A program made the position numbers and the translations under genes. The notes beneath the pieces were generated by a model, which saw nothing but the letters and a program-made list of their open reading frames with translations, searched no databases and was not told the DNA's origin. Of a stretch of 64,000 nucleotides of DNA, positions 47,378 through 59,873 are shown piece after piece. Each line of letters opens with the position of its first letter. Position 1 is the stretch's first letter. This DNA is from Pseudomonas sp. A34-9 (GTDB lineage: Bacteria > Pseudomonadota > Gammaproteobacteria > Pseudomonadales > Pseudomonadaceae): assembly GCF_029543085.1 (NCBI RefSeq), contig NZ_CP119967.1:434001-498000 (forward strand). Reading direction: 5' to 3'.

Positions 47378-47901
47378 CCCCGATTCGTTACATCGCGTTG
47401 TCGATGACGCTGCTCGCGCTGAACGGTTGTGGTGGCAGCGATGACTTCAGCGATCTTGATGCCTACATGAATGAAGTACGCCTGCGCCCGGCAGGCAAGA
47501 TTGAACCCGCCCCGACATTCCGGTCTTACCCCGTATTCACTTATAGCGCGGCCAATCTGCGCAGTCCGTTCTCGCGCCAGGTGCGGGTCGATCTGGCCGG
47601 ACAGAAACACGGGGCACGCAACGTCACACCCGACCCCAACCGGGTCAAGCAATACCTCGAAGGTTTCAACATCGAGCAGTTCGAGATGGTCGGCACGATT
47701 GCCAATGCATCAGGCTCCTTCGCGTTGTTGCGCGGGGCTGGCGGCGTGCATCGGTTGAAGGTCGGCGATTATCTGGGGCGCAACGATGGGCGCATCGTCG
47801 CCATCAGCGCCACACAGGTCGATGTGGTCGAGATCGTGCCCGACGGCGAAGGCGCCTGGCTGGAGCGTCCGCGCACCATTCCTTTGAAAGAGCACTCATA
47901 G
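47374..47901 (+). CDS. pilP: Type IV pilus lipoprotein PilP
   Basis: PilP is an inner-membrane lipoprotein joining PilNO to the PilQ secretin. The 175-residue protein has a lipoprotein signal peptide with lipobox LNGC (Cys19), a linker, and a C-terminal beta-sandwich (FEMVGTIANASGSFALLRGA; HRLKVGDYLGRNDGRI). The residue after Cys is Gly, so no Asp retention signal at +2. Overlap with pilO is four bases. Confidence 0.95.
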   Translation: MTPIRYIALSMTLLALNGCGGSDDFSDLDAYMNEVRLRPAGKIEPAPTFRSYPVFTYSAANLRSPFSRQVRVDLAGQKHGARNVTPDPNRVKQYLEGFNIEQFEMVGTIANASGSFALLRGAGGVHRLKVGDYLGRNDGRIVAISATQVDVVEIVPDGEGAWLERPRTIPLKEHS

Positions 47902-47914
47902 TGGAAGTCGAACA

Positions 47915-49996
47915 ATGAACAGGATTTTCTCCACCCTCGGTTTTTCGCTATGGATAGCGCTGATGTCGCCGATGGTACTCGCGGCCAATCTGAAGACGCT
48001 GGACGTGGCGGCGTTGCCGGGTGATCGCGTCGAGCTGAAGTTGTCGTTCGACGGCCCGCCGCCGCAACCCAAGGGTTACACCACTGAATCACCGGCGCGG
48101 ATTGCGCTGGATCTGCCCGGTGTCGCCAGTCAATTGGCCAGCAAGCAACTTGATCTGGGTAGCGGTAATGCGCGTACGGCCACCGTGGTCGAAGCCAAGG
48201 ATCGGACGCGGCTGATCGTCAGCCTCACGCAACTGGCGCCTTACAGCACGCGGGTCGAGGGTAACAACCTTTTCGTAGTGGTCGGTCAAGGCGCACCGGC
48301 ACCCGCGCCGCGTCCTGCCGCCGTGGCACCCCGTGCTGCCGCTAGCGTCGCTGCGCCCGCCAAGGCGTTTGTACCGAAAAACCGCGCGATTCGCGGTGTG
48401 GACTTCCAGCGCGGTACGGCGGGGGAAGGCAATGTCGTCATCGATCTGTCCGATCCGACTATCGCCCCGGATATTCAGGAGCATGACGGCAAGATCATCC
48501 TCAACTTCGCCCGCACCCAGTTGCCGGACAAGCTGCGGGTGCGCCTCGACGTCAAGGATTTCGCCACCCCGGTGCAGTTCGTCAATGCCGCAGTGACCGC
48601 TGATCGCACGGTTATTACCGTCGAGCCCAGCGGCACCTATGAGTACTCCACCTTCCAGACCGACAACAAACTGACCATCAGCATCCGTCCGATGACCGTC
48701 GATGACCTGCAAAAACGTAACGCTGATCGTCAGGCTTACGTCGGCGAAAAGCTCTCGCTGAACTTCCAGGACATCGACGTGCGCTCGGTGCTGCAACTGA
48801 TCGCCGACTTCACCAACCTCAACCTGGTCGCCAGCGATACCGTGCAGGGTGGCATCACCTTGCGCCTGCAGAACGTGCCGTGGGATCAGGCGCTGGATCT
48901 GGTTTTGAAAACCAAGGGGCTGGATAAACGCAAGATCGGCAATGTACTGCTGGTTGCGCCGGCCGATGAAATTGCCGCCCGCGAGCGGCAGGAACTGGAG
49001 TCGCAGAAACAGATCGCCGAACTGGCGCCGTTGCGCCGCGAGCTGTTGCAAGTGAATTACGCCAAGGCGGCGGACATCGCCAAGCTCTTTCAGTCGGTGA
49101 CCAGCGCCGAGGCGAAAATCGACGAACGTGGCTCGATCACGGTCGATGAGCGAACCAACAACATCATTGCCTACCAGACCCAGGATCGCCTCGACGAGCT
49201 GCGGCGGATCGTGGCGCAGCTGGATATTCCCGTGCGTCAGGTGATGATCGAGGCGCGGATTGTCGAGGCCAACGTCGATTACGACAAAAGCCTGGGCGTA
49301 CGCTGGGGCGGGTCGATCCAGAACAAGGGCAACTGGAACACTTCGGGCGTCAGCAATGGCTCATCGACCACCATTGGTACACCGGGCAGCACCAGCACCA
49401 ACTCGCCGTTCGTCGACATGGGTACCGTGGGCAACACTTCGGGGATCGGTATCGCCTTCATCACTGACAACGTCTTGCTGGATCTCGAGCTGACCGCGAT
49501 GGAGAAGACCGGCAACGGCGAAATCGTCTCGCAGCCGAAGGTGGTCACCTCCGACAAGGAAACTGCGAAGATTCTCAAGGGCACCGAGATTCCGTACCAG
49601 GAAGCCAGCTCCAGCGGCGCGACGTCGGTGTCGTTCAAGGAGGCCTCGCTGTCGCTGGAAGTCACCCCGCAGATCACCCCGGACAACCGCATCATCATGG
49701 AGGTCAAGGTCACCAAGGACGAACCGGATTACCTGAACAAAGTGCAGGATGTGCCGCCGATCAAGAAAAACGAGGTCAACGCCAAGGTGCTGGTCAACGA
49801 CGGCGAAACCATCGTGATTGGGGGCGTTTTCTCAAATACTCAAAGCAAGGTCGTAGATAAGGTGCCATTTCTTGGCGATGTGCCGTATCTTGGCCGCCTT
49901 TTCCGGCGTGATGTGGTTTCGGAGAAAAAATCCGAGCTGCTGGTATTTCTCACTCCGCGTATCATGAATAACCAGGCGATTGCTGTGAGTCGTTGA
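47915..49996 (+). CDS. pilQ: Type IV pilus secretin PilQ
   Basis: PilQ forms the outer-membrane ring through which pili pass. The 693-residue protein has a signal peptide ending near VLAANL and two AMIN peptidoglycan-binding domains (to ~235). N-domains include [20 protein letters not shown], and the secretin core ends with [16 protein letters not shown], the family signature. The last residues, [19 protein letters not shown], are typical. Length is slightly below P. aeruginosa PilQ (714). Pilin genes and motor ATPases are elsewhere. Confidence 0.96.
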   Translation: MNRIFSTLGFSLWIALMSPMVLAANLKTLDVAALPGDRVELKLSFDGPPPQPKGYTTESPARIALDLPGVASQLASKQLDLGSGNARTATVVEAKDRTRLIVSLTQLAPYSTRVEGNNLFVVVGQGAPAPAPRPAAVAPRAAASVAAPAKAFVPKNRAIRGVDFQRGTAGEGNVVIDLSDPTIAPDIQEHDGKIILNFARTQLPDKLRVRLDVKDFATPVQFVNAAVTADRTVITVEPSGTYEYSTFQTDNKLTISIRPMTVDDLQKRNADRQAYVGEKLSLNFQDIDVRSVLQLIADFTNLNLVASDTVQGGITLRLQNVPWDQALDLVLKTKGLDKRKIGNVLLVAPADEIAARERQELESQKQIAELAPLRRELLQVNYAKAADIAKLFQSVTSAEAKIDERGSITVDERTNNIIAYQTQDRLDELRRIVAQLDIPVRQVMIEARIVEANVDYDKSLGVRWGGSIQNKGNWNTSGVSNGSSTTIGTPGSTSTNSPFVDMGTVGNTSGIGIAFITDNVLLDLELTAMEKTGNGEIVSQPKVVTSDKETAKILKGTEIPYQEASSSGATSVSFKEASLSLEVTPQITPDNRIIMEVKVTKDEPDYLNKVQDVPPIKKNEVNAKVLVNDGETIVIGGVFSNTQSKVVDKVPFLGDVPYLGRLFRRDVVSEKKSELLVFLTPRIMNNQAIAVSR

Positions 49997-50000
49997 TTCT

Positions 50001-50519
50001 GTGCGAAATTTGATTCTTGTAGGACCGATGGGTGCTGGCAAAAGCACCATCGGCCGGTTGCTGGCCAAAGAGCTGCGCCTGCCGTTCAAAGATTCCGACA
50101 AGGAAATTGAACTGCGCACGGGCGCCAATATCCCGTGGATCTTCGACAAGGAAGGCGAACCCGGCTTTCGTGACCGTGAGCAGGCGATGATCGCCGAGCT
50201 GTGCGCGTTCGATGGCGTGGTGTTGGCGACCGGCGGTGGCGCCGTCATGCGCGATGCCAATCGCAAGGCCCTGTTTGAGGGCGGGCGCGTGGTGTATCTG
50301 CATGCCTCCGTCGAGCAGCAGGTCGGACGTACGTCTCGCGACCGCAATCGGCCGTTGCTGCGTACTGCCAATCCGGAAAAAACCCTGCGCGACCTGCTCG
50401 CGATCCGCGATCCGCTGTATCGGGAAATCGCCGATCTGGTGGTGGAAACCGACGAACGGCCACCCCGCATGGTGGTGCTCGACATTCTCGATCGTCTGGC
50501 GCAGCTTCCACCCCGTTAA
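50001..50519 (+). CDS. aroK: Shikimate kinase
   Basis: AroK phosphorylates shikimate in the pathway to chorismate. The 172-residue P-loop protein has Walker [10 protein letters not shown] (8-16), the shikimate-binding [15 protein letters not shown] and the lid RDRNRPLL. The start is GTG at 50001, five bases after the pilQ stop. The pilQ-aroK-aroB-damX order is conserved in gammaproteobacteria. Confidence 0.96.
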   Translation: MRNLILVGPMGAGKSTIGRLLAKELRLPFKDSDKEIELRTGANIPWIFDKEGEPGFRDREQAMIAELCAFDGVVLATGGGAVMRDANRKALFEGGRVVYLHASVEQQVGRTSRDRNRPLLRTANPEKTLRDLLAIRDPLYREIADLVVETDERPPRMVVLDILDRLAQLPPR

Positions 50520-50541
50520 AGCATCGTTCGAAATGCGCTAT

Positions 50542-50570
50542 CCTCGGCGTCCTGTCACAGCCCGCCGAGG
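50542..50570. other. Hairpin between aroK and aroB
   Basis: CCTCGGCG and CGCCGAGG form a perfect 8 bp stem with a 13-base loop. It is not followed by T residues, so it is not a simple terminator; a leader structure or processing site for aroB is possible. The remaining 100 bp of the gap show nothing clear. Confidence 0.4.
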
Positions 50571-50669
50571 TTGTGGCGGATGGCGTGCGAGCGGCGTCAT
50601 ACCCGCTACAGGCCGCAGAACCAATAATTCAGGGCAGGACGCCTGCTTCCATCTTCACTGTGGGGACAC

Positions 50670-51770
50670 ATGCAGACACTCAAGGTCGATCTAGGCGAGC
50701 GCAGCTACCCGATTCATATTGGCGAAGGTTTGTTGGATCAGCCTGAGTTGCTGGCGCCGCACATTCATGGGCGGCAGGTGGCAATCATCTCCAACGAGAC
50801 CGTTGCGCCGCTCTATCTCGAGCGTCTGACCCGCAGCCTCGCGCAGTTCTCGGTGATCTCGGTGGTGTTGCCGGACGGCGAGGCCTTCAAGAACTGGGAA
50901 ACCCTGCAACTGATCTTCGACGGTCTGCTGACCGCCCGTCATGACCGCCGCACTACCGTGATCGCCTTGGGCGGCGGTGTGATCGGCGACATGGCCGGTT
51001 TCGCCGCAGCCTGTTACCAGCGCGGCGTCGACTTCATCCAGATTCCTACCACCCTGCTGTCCCAGGTCGATTCGTCGGTGGGTGGCAAGACCGGTATCAA
51101 CCATCCGCTGGGCAAGAACATGGTCGGCGCGTTTTATCAGCCGAACGTGGTGCTGATCGATACGGCGTCCCTGAAAACCCTGCCAGAGCGCGAACTGTCC
51201 GCCGGTCTGGCCGAAGTTATCAAGTACGGCCTGATCTGCGACGAACCGTTCCTGACCTGGCTCGAGGACAACGTCGATGCCCTGCGTTCACTGGACCAGA
51301 AGGCCCTGACCTATGCCATTGAGCGTTCTTGCGCAGCCAAGGCTGCGGTGGTCGGCGCCGATGAGAAGGAAACCGGCGTACGCGCGACACTCAACCTCGG
51401 CCACACCTTTGGCCACGCCATCGAGACCCACATGGGCTATGGTGTCTGGTTGCATGGGGAAGCGGTCGCAGCTGGCACCGTGATGGCGCTGGACATGTCT
51501 GCCCGTCTGGGCTGGATCAGTGACGCGGAACGTGATCGTGGCATTCGTCTGTTCCAGCGCGCCGGTCTGCCGGTGGTGCCACCGACTGAAATGACCGAGG
51601 CCGATTTTCTTCAACACATGGCAATCGACAAAAAAGTGATCGACGGTCGTCTGCGCCTGGTGCTGCTGCGCCGGATGGGCGAAGCGGTAGTGACCGACGA
51701 TTATCCGAAAGAGGTTCTACAGGCCACGCTGGGAGCGGATTACCGCGCCCTGGCTCAGCTTAAAGGTTAA
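50670..51770 (+). CDS. aroB: 3-dehydroquinate synthase
   Basis: AroB converts DAHP to 3-dehydroquinate, the second shikimate-pathway step, using NAD and a divalent metal. The 366-residue protein has the nucleotide block [38 protein letters not shown], and metal ligands within [13 protein letters not shown] and LHGEAVAAG. Length is normal. It follows aroK after a 150 bp gap containing a hairpin. Confidence 0.97.
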   Translation: MQTLKVDLGERSYPIHIGEGLLDQPELLAPHIHGRQVAIISNETVAPLYLERLTRSLAQFSVISVVLPDGEAFKNWETLQLIFDGLLTARHDRRTTVIALGGGVIGDMAGFAAACYQRGVDFIQIPTTLLSQVDSSVGGKTGINHPLGKNMVGAFYQPNVVLIDTASLKTLPERELSAGLAEVIKYGLICDEPFLTWLEDNVDALRSLDQKALTYAIERSCAAKAAVVGADEKETGVRATLNLGHTFGHAIETHMGYGVWLHGEAVAAGTVMALDMSARLGWISDAERDRGIRLFQRAGLPVVPPTEMTEADFLQHMAIDKKVIDGRLRLVLLRRMGEAVVTDDYPKEVLQATLGADYRALAQLKG

Positions 51771-51780
51771 TAAGATTCCG

Positions 51781-53373
51781 ATGACTAGTTTGCATGCCGA
51801 CGAGGCGTTCCTCGGCCATTTCCAGTTAAGTCACGATCCGTTCGCGCCACGCGTACCGGGCTTCAAGTTCTTCCCGGCCCAGCGCAAACCGGTGCTGGGT
51901 CAATTGCATCATCTGGCGCGTTACAGCCAGTTGCTGCTGGTGGTCACTGGCCCGCAAGGCAGCGGCAAGACGCTGCTGCGCCAGGCGCTGGTCGCCAGCA
52001 CCAACAAGCAGTCGGTGCAGAGCGTGGTGGTTTCCGCCCGTGGCGCCGGTGATGCCGCTGGCGTGCTACGCCAAGTGGCGCAGGCGCTGAACGTCGCCCA
52101 GGCCGAAGTTGGCGCGATCCTGGATCAAGTGGTGCAACTCGCACTGACCGGCCAGGAAGTCTATCTGCTGGTGGACGACGCCGAGCAACTCGACGAGTCC
52201 GCCCTCGAAGCATTGATGGCGCTGGGCGCCGGCGCACCGGAAGGTCGCCCGCATGTGTTCCTGTTCGGTGAGTCGTCGCTGATCGCTCAACTGGAGGCTT
52301 TGCACCTCGAGGAAGAGCGTTTCCACGTCATCGAACTGCAGCCGTATACCGAAGAAGAGACCCGCGAGTATCTCGACCAACGGCTCGAAGGTGCCGGCCG
52401 GGGTGTCGAACTTTTCACCGCAGATCAGATCTCTGATATTCACGAAAGCGCCGAGGGTTGGCCGGGCAACATCAACCAGGTCGCTCGCGATGCTCTGATC
52501 GAAGTCATGATTGCCAGCCGCTCTGCGGTCAAGCGTCCAAGTATGGGGTTCAACATGCCGAAGAAACACGTATTGGCCATTTCCGCCGTCGTTGTGGTCG
52601 CGGTCGCTGCCGCCTGGCTGATGCCGGGTCGCAACAAGGCGCCGACCACCGGTGCACCGGCCAATGAGCAGGCACAGTTGCCATTGGGCCAGGGCGCAGC
52701 CAATGGCGGCGCGCCGAACGTCGAATTCGCCGGTAATACCCAGCCGATGCCGTTGCCGCTGGTCGGCAACTCGCAACCGGTCATGCGCGGTCCACTGGCC
52801 GAAGCTGCGGGTGGCATTACCGAAGGTGACGACGGCGTGCCACTCGAAGGTTCCAGCGCTACGCCGCCGACCGTAACCACCTCCGCACCGCCTGCGGGCG
52901 TTCCGGCCGGTCCTGCGCCGACGCCGGTTCCGTTGCCAGCCGCCAAGCCAACCCCGGCGCCGACGCAAATTGCCACCGCCAAGCCTGCTCCAGCCGCGCC
53001 AGTCGCCAAGCCGGCTCCAGCGCCAGCCAAGCCAGTCGCCGCTGCCAAACCGGCCGAGAAGCCGGTGACCGTTGCCAAAGCCGCCGGTGGCAGCTGGTAC
53101 GCCGGTCAGCCGACCAGCAACTACGTGGTGCAGATCCTCGGCACCAGCTCCGAAGCGACCGCGCAAAACTTCGTCAAGGAGCAGGGCGGCGAGTACCGTT
53201 ATTTCAAGAAAGTCCTCAACGGCAAACCGCTTTACGTGATCACCTACGGCAACTTCGCCAATCGTGATGCAGCCGTTTCTGCCATCAAGGCCTTGCCAGC
53301 GAAGGTTCAGGCTGGTAAACCTTGGCCTCGCACTGTCGCCAGCGTCCAACAGGAACTGGCAACAACTCGCTGA
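51781..53373 (+). CDS. DamX-like AAA/SPOR-domain membrane protein
   Basis: The 530-residue protein has an N-terminal ExeA/AAA-type ATPase domain (~1-250) with Walker A TGPQGSGKT, Walker B EVYLLVDDAEQ and an arginine-rich lid. One membrane helix follows at ~262-280 (VLAISAVVVVAVAAAWL), then a Pro/Ala/Lys-rich linker and a C-terminal SPOR domain (~440-525, NYVVQILGTSSEATAQNFV). Position directly after aroB matches damX in enterobacteria, a division-site protein, but E. coli DamX has lost the ATPase motifs whereas this one keeps them. The septal role is inferred from SPOR and synteny. Confidence 0.85.
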   Translation: MTSLHADEAFLGHFQLSHDPFAPRVPGFKFFPAQRKPVLGQLHHLARYSQLLLVVTGPQGSGKTLLRQALVASTNKQSVQSVVVSARGAGDAAGVLRQVAQALNVAQAEVGAILDQVVQLALTGQEVYLLVDDAEQLDESALEALMALGAGAPEGRPHVFLFGESSLIAQLEALHLEEERFHVIELQPYTEEETREYLDQRLEGAGRGVELFTADQISDIHESAEGWPGNINQVARDALIEVMIASRSAVKRPSMGFNMPKKHVLAISAVVVVAVAAAWLMPGRNKAPTTGAPANEQAQLPLGQGAANGGAPNVEFAGNTQPMPLPLVGNSQPVMRGPLAEAAGGITEGDDGVPLEGSSATPPTVTTSAPPAGVPAGPAPTPVPLPAAKPTPAPTQIATAKPAPAAPVAKPAPAPAKPVAAAKPAEKPVTVAKAAGGSWYAGQPTSNYVVQILGTSSEATAQNFVKEQGGEYRYFKKVLNGKPLYVITYGNFANRDAAVSAIKALPAKVQAGKPWPRTVASVQQELATTR

Positions 53374-53379
53374 AGATTC

Positions 53380-53400
53380 GGCGGCCTTACCCAGGCCGCC
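53380..53400 (+). other. Strong hairpin after the damX-like gene
   Basis: GGCGGCCT and AGGCCGCC form a perfect 8 bp stem with a 5-base loop, 7 bases after the stop. Only TCTCC follows, so a weak terminator is the most one can say. Confidence 0.4.
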
Positions 53401-53545
53401 TCTCCAAGCACCTCAAAATTTCTACGAGTGCGCGCCGCCCTTACGGGCCGCGTGCCTTGTGGTGTCTGCGTCACAGTAGTCTTTGAGTCGTTGCGGTCAA
53501 AATTAAAAAAGTTTTGACTAGCACAGCAGATCGCTTTAAACCTTT

Positions 53546-53614
53546 CACAAATGCGACATGAATTTGCGACATTTCGTCGTCAAATTTGTGAGCCTCTGTG
53601 TCGCTGTGTACAAT
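53546..53614 (+). promoter_or_regulatory. Promoter and candidate operator of gltBD
   Basis: A good sigma-70 promoter is TTGTGA (53586-53591), 17 bp, TACAAT (53609-53614), with transcription expected near 53621 and a ~100 nt leader. Directly upstream are two direct TGCGACAT repeats (53552-53559 and 53565-53572), nested inside an inverted CACAAAT (53546-53552) / ATTTGTG (53584-53590) pair. The rest of the 350 bp gap (53374-53723) holds a hairpin at its start and an AT-rich run with TTGACT at 53514, and no gene. Confidence 0.55.
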
Positions 53615-53723
53615 GACCACCCTTTTGCCCCTGCTAAGTCGGCGTACGTTCGACGCGGGATGCAAGTGGTTGAATTGAAAAGAAATTTGCCTCGAAAAGA
53701 GGCAGCCTGGTGAGAAAGTGTCT

Positions 53724-56700
53724 ATGAAAGCAGGTCTGTACCAACCAGATGAATTCAAGGATAACTGCGGTTTCGGCCTGATAGCCCATATGCAGGGCGA
53801 GCCCAGTCATACCCTTTTGCAAACGGCCATTGAGGCCCTGACCTGCATGACCCACCGCGGTGGGATTAATGCCGACGGCAAGACCGGTGACGGTTGCGGT
53901 CTGCTGATTCAAAAGCCTGATGCGTTCCTGCGCGCCATTGCCCAGGAAACCTTCAGCGTCGAGCTGCCCAAGCAATATGCGGTGGGCATGGTCTTCTTCA
54001 ACCAGGACCCGGCCAAGGCCGAAGCCGCTCGCGAGAACATGAACCGCGAGATCCTCGCTGAAGGCCTGCAACTGATCGGCTGGCGTAAAGTGCCAATCGA
54101 CACCAGCGTCCTCGGCCGCCTGGCCCTTGAGCGCCTGCCGCAAATCGAGCAGGTCTACATCGGCGGCGAAGGCCTGAGCGATCAGGACATGGCCGTGAAG
54201 CTGTTCAGTGCACGTCGTCGTTCGTCGGTGGCCAATGCCGTCGACTCCGATCATTACATCTGCAGCTTTTCGCACAAGACCATCATCTATAAAGGCCTGA
54301 TGATGCCGGCCGACCTGGCCGCGTTTTATCCAGACTTGAGCGACGAGCGCCTGCAAACCGCGATCTGCGTGTTCCACCAGCGCTTCTCCACCAACACCTT
54401 GCCGAAATGGCCGCTGGCTCAGCCATTCCGCTTCCTCGCCCACAACGGCGAGATCAACACCATCACCGGTAACCGCAACTGGGCCCAGGCCCGTCGGACC
54501 AAGTTCACCAACGATCTGATGGATCTGGAAGAACTCGGCCCGCTGGTCAACCGTGTCGGCTCCGACTCCTCGAGCATGGACAACATGCTCGAACTGATGG
54601 TCACCGGCGGCATCGACCTGTTCCGTGGCGTGCGGATGATCATTCCGCCAGCGTGGCAGAACGTCGAAACCATGGACCCGGATCTGCGTGCGTTCTACGA
54701 GTACAACTCGATGCACATGGAGCCGTGGGACGGCCCGGCCGGCGTGGTCATGACCGACGGTCGCTACGCGGTGTGCCTGCTCGACCGTAACGGTCTGCGC
54801 CCGGCACGCTGGGTCACCACCACCAACGGTTTCATCACCCTCGCCTCGGAAATCGGCGTGTGGGACTACAAACCTGAAGACGTGATTGCCAAAGGCCGAG
54901 TCGGCCCGGGCCAGATCTTCGCCGTGGACACCGAAACCGGGCAGATCCTCGACACCGATGCGATCGACAACCGTCTGAAATCCCGTCATCCGTACAAGCA
55001 ATGGCTGCGCAAGAATGCCCTGCGCATCCAGGCGACCATGGAAGACAACGACCACGGTTCGGCGTTCTACGACGTCGATCAGCTCAAGCAATACATGAAG
55101 ATGTATCAGGTCACGTTCGAAGAACGCGATCAGGTGCTGCGTCCGCTTGGCGAGCAAGGCTACGAAGCCGTTGGCTCGATGGGCGACGACACGCCGATGG
55201 CCGTGCTGTCGCAGCGTGTGCGCACGCCGTACGACTATTTCCGTCAGCAGTTCGCGCAGGTCACCAACCCGCCGATTGACCCGCTGCGTGAAGCGATCGT
55301 GATGTCGCTGGAAATCTGCCTCGGTGCCGAGCGCAACATTTTCCAGGAATCGCCGGAACACGCTTCGCGCGTGATCCTCAGCTCGCCGGTCATTTCCCCG
55401 GCCAAGTGGCGCTCGCTGATGAACCTCGACCGCCCGGGTTTCGAGCGGCAGATCATCGACCTCAACTACGACGAAAGCGTCGGCCTGGAAGCGGCGATCC
55501 GCAACGTTGCCGATCAGGCTGAAGAAGCCGTGCGCGCCGGTCGTACCCAGATCGTCCTGAGCGACCGCCATATCGCTCCGGGCAAGCTGCCGATTCACGC
55601 CTCGCTGGCAACCGGTGCGGTGCACCACCGCCTGACCGAAAAAGGCCTGCGTTGCGATTCCAACATCCTCGTTGAAACCGCGACCGCCCGTGACCCGCAT
55701 CACTTCGCGGTGCTGATCGGTTTCGGCGCCTCGGCGGTGTATCCGTTCCTGGCCTACGAAGTGCTGGGCGACCTGATCCGTACCGGTGAAGTACTGGGCG
55801 ACCTCTACGAGGTGTTCAAGAACTACCGCAAGGGCATCACCAAAGGTCTGCTGAAGATCCTGTCGAAGATGGGCATCTCGACCATCGCCTCGTACCGTGG
55901 TGCGCAGTTGTTCGAAGCAATCGGCCTGTCCGAGGAAGTCTGCGACCTGAGCTTCCGTGGCGTGCCGAGCCGCATCAAGGGTGCGCGTTTCGTCGACATC
56001 GAAGCGGAACAGAAAGCACTCGCCACCGAAGCCTGGAGTCCGCGCAAGCCGATCCAGCAGGGCGGCCTGCTGAAGTTCGTCCACGGTGGCGAATATCACG
56101 CCTACAACCCGGACGTGGTCAACACTCTGCAAGCTGCTGTGCAGCAGGGCGACTACGCCAAGTTCAAGGAATACACCTCGCTGGTGGACAACCGTCCAGT
56201 GTCGATGATCCGCGACCTGTTCAAGGTCAAGACCCTCGACACACCGCTGGACATCAGTGAAATCGAGCCGTTGGAATCGGTACTCAAGCGCTTCGACTCC
56301 GCCGGTATCTCGCTGGGCGCCTTGTCGCCAGAAGCCCACGAAGCCCTGGCCGAAGCCATGAACCGCCTCGGTGCGCGTTCCAACTCCGGCGAAGGCGGTG
56401 AAGACCCGGCGCGCTACGGCACGATCAAGAGCTCGAAAATCAAGCAAGTTGCGACTGGCCGCTTCGGCGTTACTCCGGAATACCTGGTCAATGCCGAAGT
56501 GCTGCAGATCAAGGTCGCGCAAGGCGCCAAGCCGGGCGAGGGCGGGCAACTGCCGGGCGGTAAAGTGAACGGTTTGATCGCCAAGCTGCGTTATGCAGTG
56601 CCGGGCGTAACGCTGATTTCGCCACCGCCGCACCACGACATCTATTCAATCGAAGACTTGTCGCAGCTGATTTTCGACCTGAAGCAGGTCAACCCGAAGG

Positions 56701-58169
56701 CGCTGGTCTCGGTGAAACTCGTTGCTGAAGCAGGCGTCGGCACTATCGCCGCCGGTGTGGCCAAGGCCTACGCGGACTTGATCACCATCTCCGGTTACGA
56801 CGGTGGTACCGGTGCTTCGCCGCTGACCTCGATCAAATACGCGGGCGCACCGTGGGAACTCGGCCTTGCCGAAACCCACCAGACCCTGCGCGGCAACGAC
56901 CTGCGCGGCAAAGTCCGGGTGCAGACCGACGGCGGCCTGAAAACCGGCCTCGACGTGATCAAGGCGGCGATCCTCGGCGCCGAAAGCTTCGGCTTCGGTA
57001 CGGCGCCGATGATCGCGCTGGGCTGCAAATACCTGCGCATCTGCCACCTGAACAACTGCGCCACCGGCGTTGCGACGCAGAACGAGAAGCTGCGCAAGGA
57101 TCACTACATCGGTACCGTCGACATGGTGGTGAACTTCTTCACCTACGTCGCCGAAGAAACCCGTGAGTGGCTGGCCAAGCTCGGCGTGCGCTCCCTCGAA
57201 GAGCTGATCGGTCGCACCGATTTGCTGGAAATCCTCGAAGGCCAGACCGCCAAGCAACATCACCTGGACCTGACCCCGCTGCTGGGCAGCGATCACATCC
57301 CGGCGGACAAGCCTCAGTTCTGCGGCGTTGAGCGCAACCCGCCGTTCGACAAAGGCCTGCTGGCCGAGAAGATGGTCGAGATGGCCTCGTCGGCAATCAA
57401 CGACCTCAGCGGCGCCGAGTTCGACCTGGACATCTGCAACTGCGACCGTTCGATCGGTGCGCGGATCTCCGGCGAAATCGCCCGCAAGCACGGCAACCAG
57501 GGCATGGCGAAAGCGCCGATCACCTTCCGCTTCAAAGGCACTGCCGGGCAGAGCTTCGGCGTGTGGAACGCCGGCGGTCTGAACATGTACCTCGAAGGCG
57601 ACGCCAACGACTACGTCGGCAAAGGCATGACCGGTGGCAAGCTGACCATCGTGCCGCCGAAGGGCAGCGTTTACAAAACTCAGGAAAGCGCCATCATCGG
57701 CAACACCTGTCTGTATGGCGCCACGGGCGGCAAGCTGTTCGCCGCCGGCACCGCAGGCGAGCGTTTCGCCGTGCGTAACTCCGGTGCCCACACGGTTGTG
57801 GAAGGCACTGGCGATCACTGCTGCGAGTACATGACCGGTGGTTTCGTCTGCGTATTGGGCAAGACCGGTTACAACTTCGGCTCTGGCATGACCGGTGGTT
57901 TCGCCTACGTGCTCGACCAGGACAACACCTTCGTTGACCGGGTCAACCACGAACTGGTGGAAATCCAGCGGATCAGCGGCGAGGCGATGGAAGCCTATCG
58001 CAGCCACCTGCAAAACGTGCTGAACGAGTACGTCGCGGAAACCGACAGCGAGTGGGGTCGTGAACTCGCCGAAAACCTCGATGACTACCTGCGCCGTTTC
58101 TGGCTGGTCAAGCCTAAGGCTGCCAACCTGAAATCGTTGCTTTCCAGCACTCGTGCCAACCCGCAGTGA
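53724..58169 (+). CDS. gltB: Glutamate synthase large subunit
   Basis: GltB, with GltD, makes two glutamates from glutamine and 2-oxoglutarate using NADPH. The ~1481-residue protein has a 14-residue propeptide before the nucleophile Cys15 ([13 protein letters not shown]), whose cleavage exposes an N-terminal Cys amidotransferase. The FMN-binding synthase domain includes [15 protein letters not shown]. The 3Fe-4S cluster cysteines are in [15 protein letters not shown], and the C-terminal GXGXG beta-helix spans [23 protein letters not shown] 53724 is preferred to GTG 53718 by spacing from GGTGAG (53709-53714). gltD follows after 33 bp. Confidence 0.97.
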   Translation: MKAGLYQPDEFKDNCGFGLIAHMQGEPSHTLLQTAIEALTCMTHRGGINADGKTGDGCGLLIQKPDAFLRAIAQETFSVELPKQYAVGMVFFNQDPAKAEAARENMNREILAEGLQLIGWRKVPIDTSVLGRLALERLPQIEQVYIGGEGLSDQDMAVKLFSARRRSSVANAVDSDHYICSFSHKTIIYKGLMMPADLAAFYPDLSDERLQTAICVFHQRFSTNTLPKWPLAQPFRFLAHNGEINTITGNRNWAQARRTKFTNDLMDLEELGPLVNRVGSDSSSMDNMLELMVTGGIDLFRGVRMIIPPAWQNVETMDPDLRAFYEYNSMHMEPWDGPAGVVMTDGRYAVCLLDRNGLRPARWVTTTNGFITLASEIGVWDYKPEDVIAKGRVGPGQIFAVDTETGQILDTDAIDNRLKSRHPYKQWLRKNALRIQATMEDNDHGSAFYDVDQLKQYMKMYQVTFEERDQVLRPLGEQGYEAVGSMGDDTPMAVLSQRVRTPYDYFRQQFAQVTNPPIDPLREAIVMSLEICLGAERNIFQESPEHASRVILSSPVISPAKWRSLMNLDRPGFERQIIDLNYDESVGLEAAIRNVADQAEEAVRAGRTQIVLSDRHIAPGKLPIHASLATGAVHHRLTEKGLRCDSNILVETATARDPHHFAVLIGFGASAVYPFLAYEVLGDLIRTGEVLGDLYEVFKNYRKGITKGLLKILSKMGISTIASYRGAQLFEAIGLSEEVCDLSFRGVPSRIKGARFVDIEAEQKALATEAWSPRKPIQQGGLLKFVHGGEYHAYNPDVVNTLQAAVQQGDYAKFKEYTSLVDNRPVSMIRDLFKVKTLDTPLDISEIEPLESVLKRFDSAGISLGALSPEAHEALAEAMNRLGARSNSGEGGEDPARYGTIKSSKIKQVATGRFGVTPEYLVNAEVLQIKVAQGAKPGEGGQLPGGKVNGLIAKLRYAVPGVTLISPPPHHDIYSIEDLSQLIFDLKQVNPKALVSVKLVAEAGVGTIAAGVAKAYADLITISGYDGGTGASPLTSIKYAGAPWELGLAETHQTLRGNDLRGKVRVQTDGGLKTGLDVIKAAILGAESFGFGTAPMIALGCKYLRICHLNNCATGVATQNEKLRKDHYIGTVDMVVNFFTYVAEETREWLAKLGVRSLEELIGRTDLLEILEGQTAKQHHLDLTPLLGSDHIPADKPQFCGVERNPPFDKGLLAEKMVEMASSAINDLSGAEFDLDICNCDRSIGARISGEIARKHGNQGMAKAPITFRFKGTAGQSFGVWNAGGLNMYLEGDANDYVGKGMTGGKLTIVPPKGSVYKTQESAIIGNTCLYGATGGKLFAAGTAGERFAVRNSGAHTVVEGTGDHCCEYMTGGFVCVLGKTGYNFGSGMTGGFAYVLDQDNTFVDRVNHELVEIQRISGEAMEAYRSHLQNVLNEYVAETDSEWGRELAENLDDYLRRFWLVKPKAANLKSLLSSTRANPQ

Positions 58170-59621
<1,452 letters not shown>

Positions 59622-59651
59622 CCCCGGCCCTGAGCCAAATGCAATAACCCT

Positions 59652-59739
59652 GTGGGAGCGAGCCTGCTCGCGAAAGCGGTCTGTCAACCAACTTCAATGT
59701 TGGATGTACCGGCCTCTTCGCGAGCAGGCTCGCTCCCAC
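59652..59739. repeat. REPIN (GTGGGAGCGAGC family)
   Basis: GTGGGAGCGAGCCTGCTCGC faces GCGAGCAGGCTCGCTCCCAC across a ~40 bp spacer, in the gltD-hemE gap. Confidence 0.9.
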
Positions 59740-59873
59740 AGTTGTTTTTCAGTGTTGCCAATAGAGCATTTCCAACGCAATAAATTGACCCGATAGACAA
59801 AAGGCTGACCTGTATCCGTGCCTTTTGCGTCGCGCTCTGAGAAAATGCCCGCACTTTTTTTCCGGATGCCGAC

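Noticed and set aside
53634..56636. A 1000-codon open frame on the minus strand opposite gltB
   Set aside because: It shows the same compositional artefact. gltB on the plus strand has cofactor motifs over its whole length, whereas the antisense product has none.
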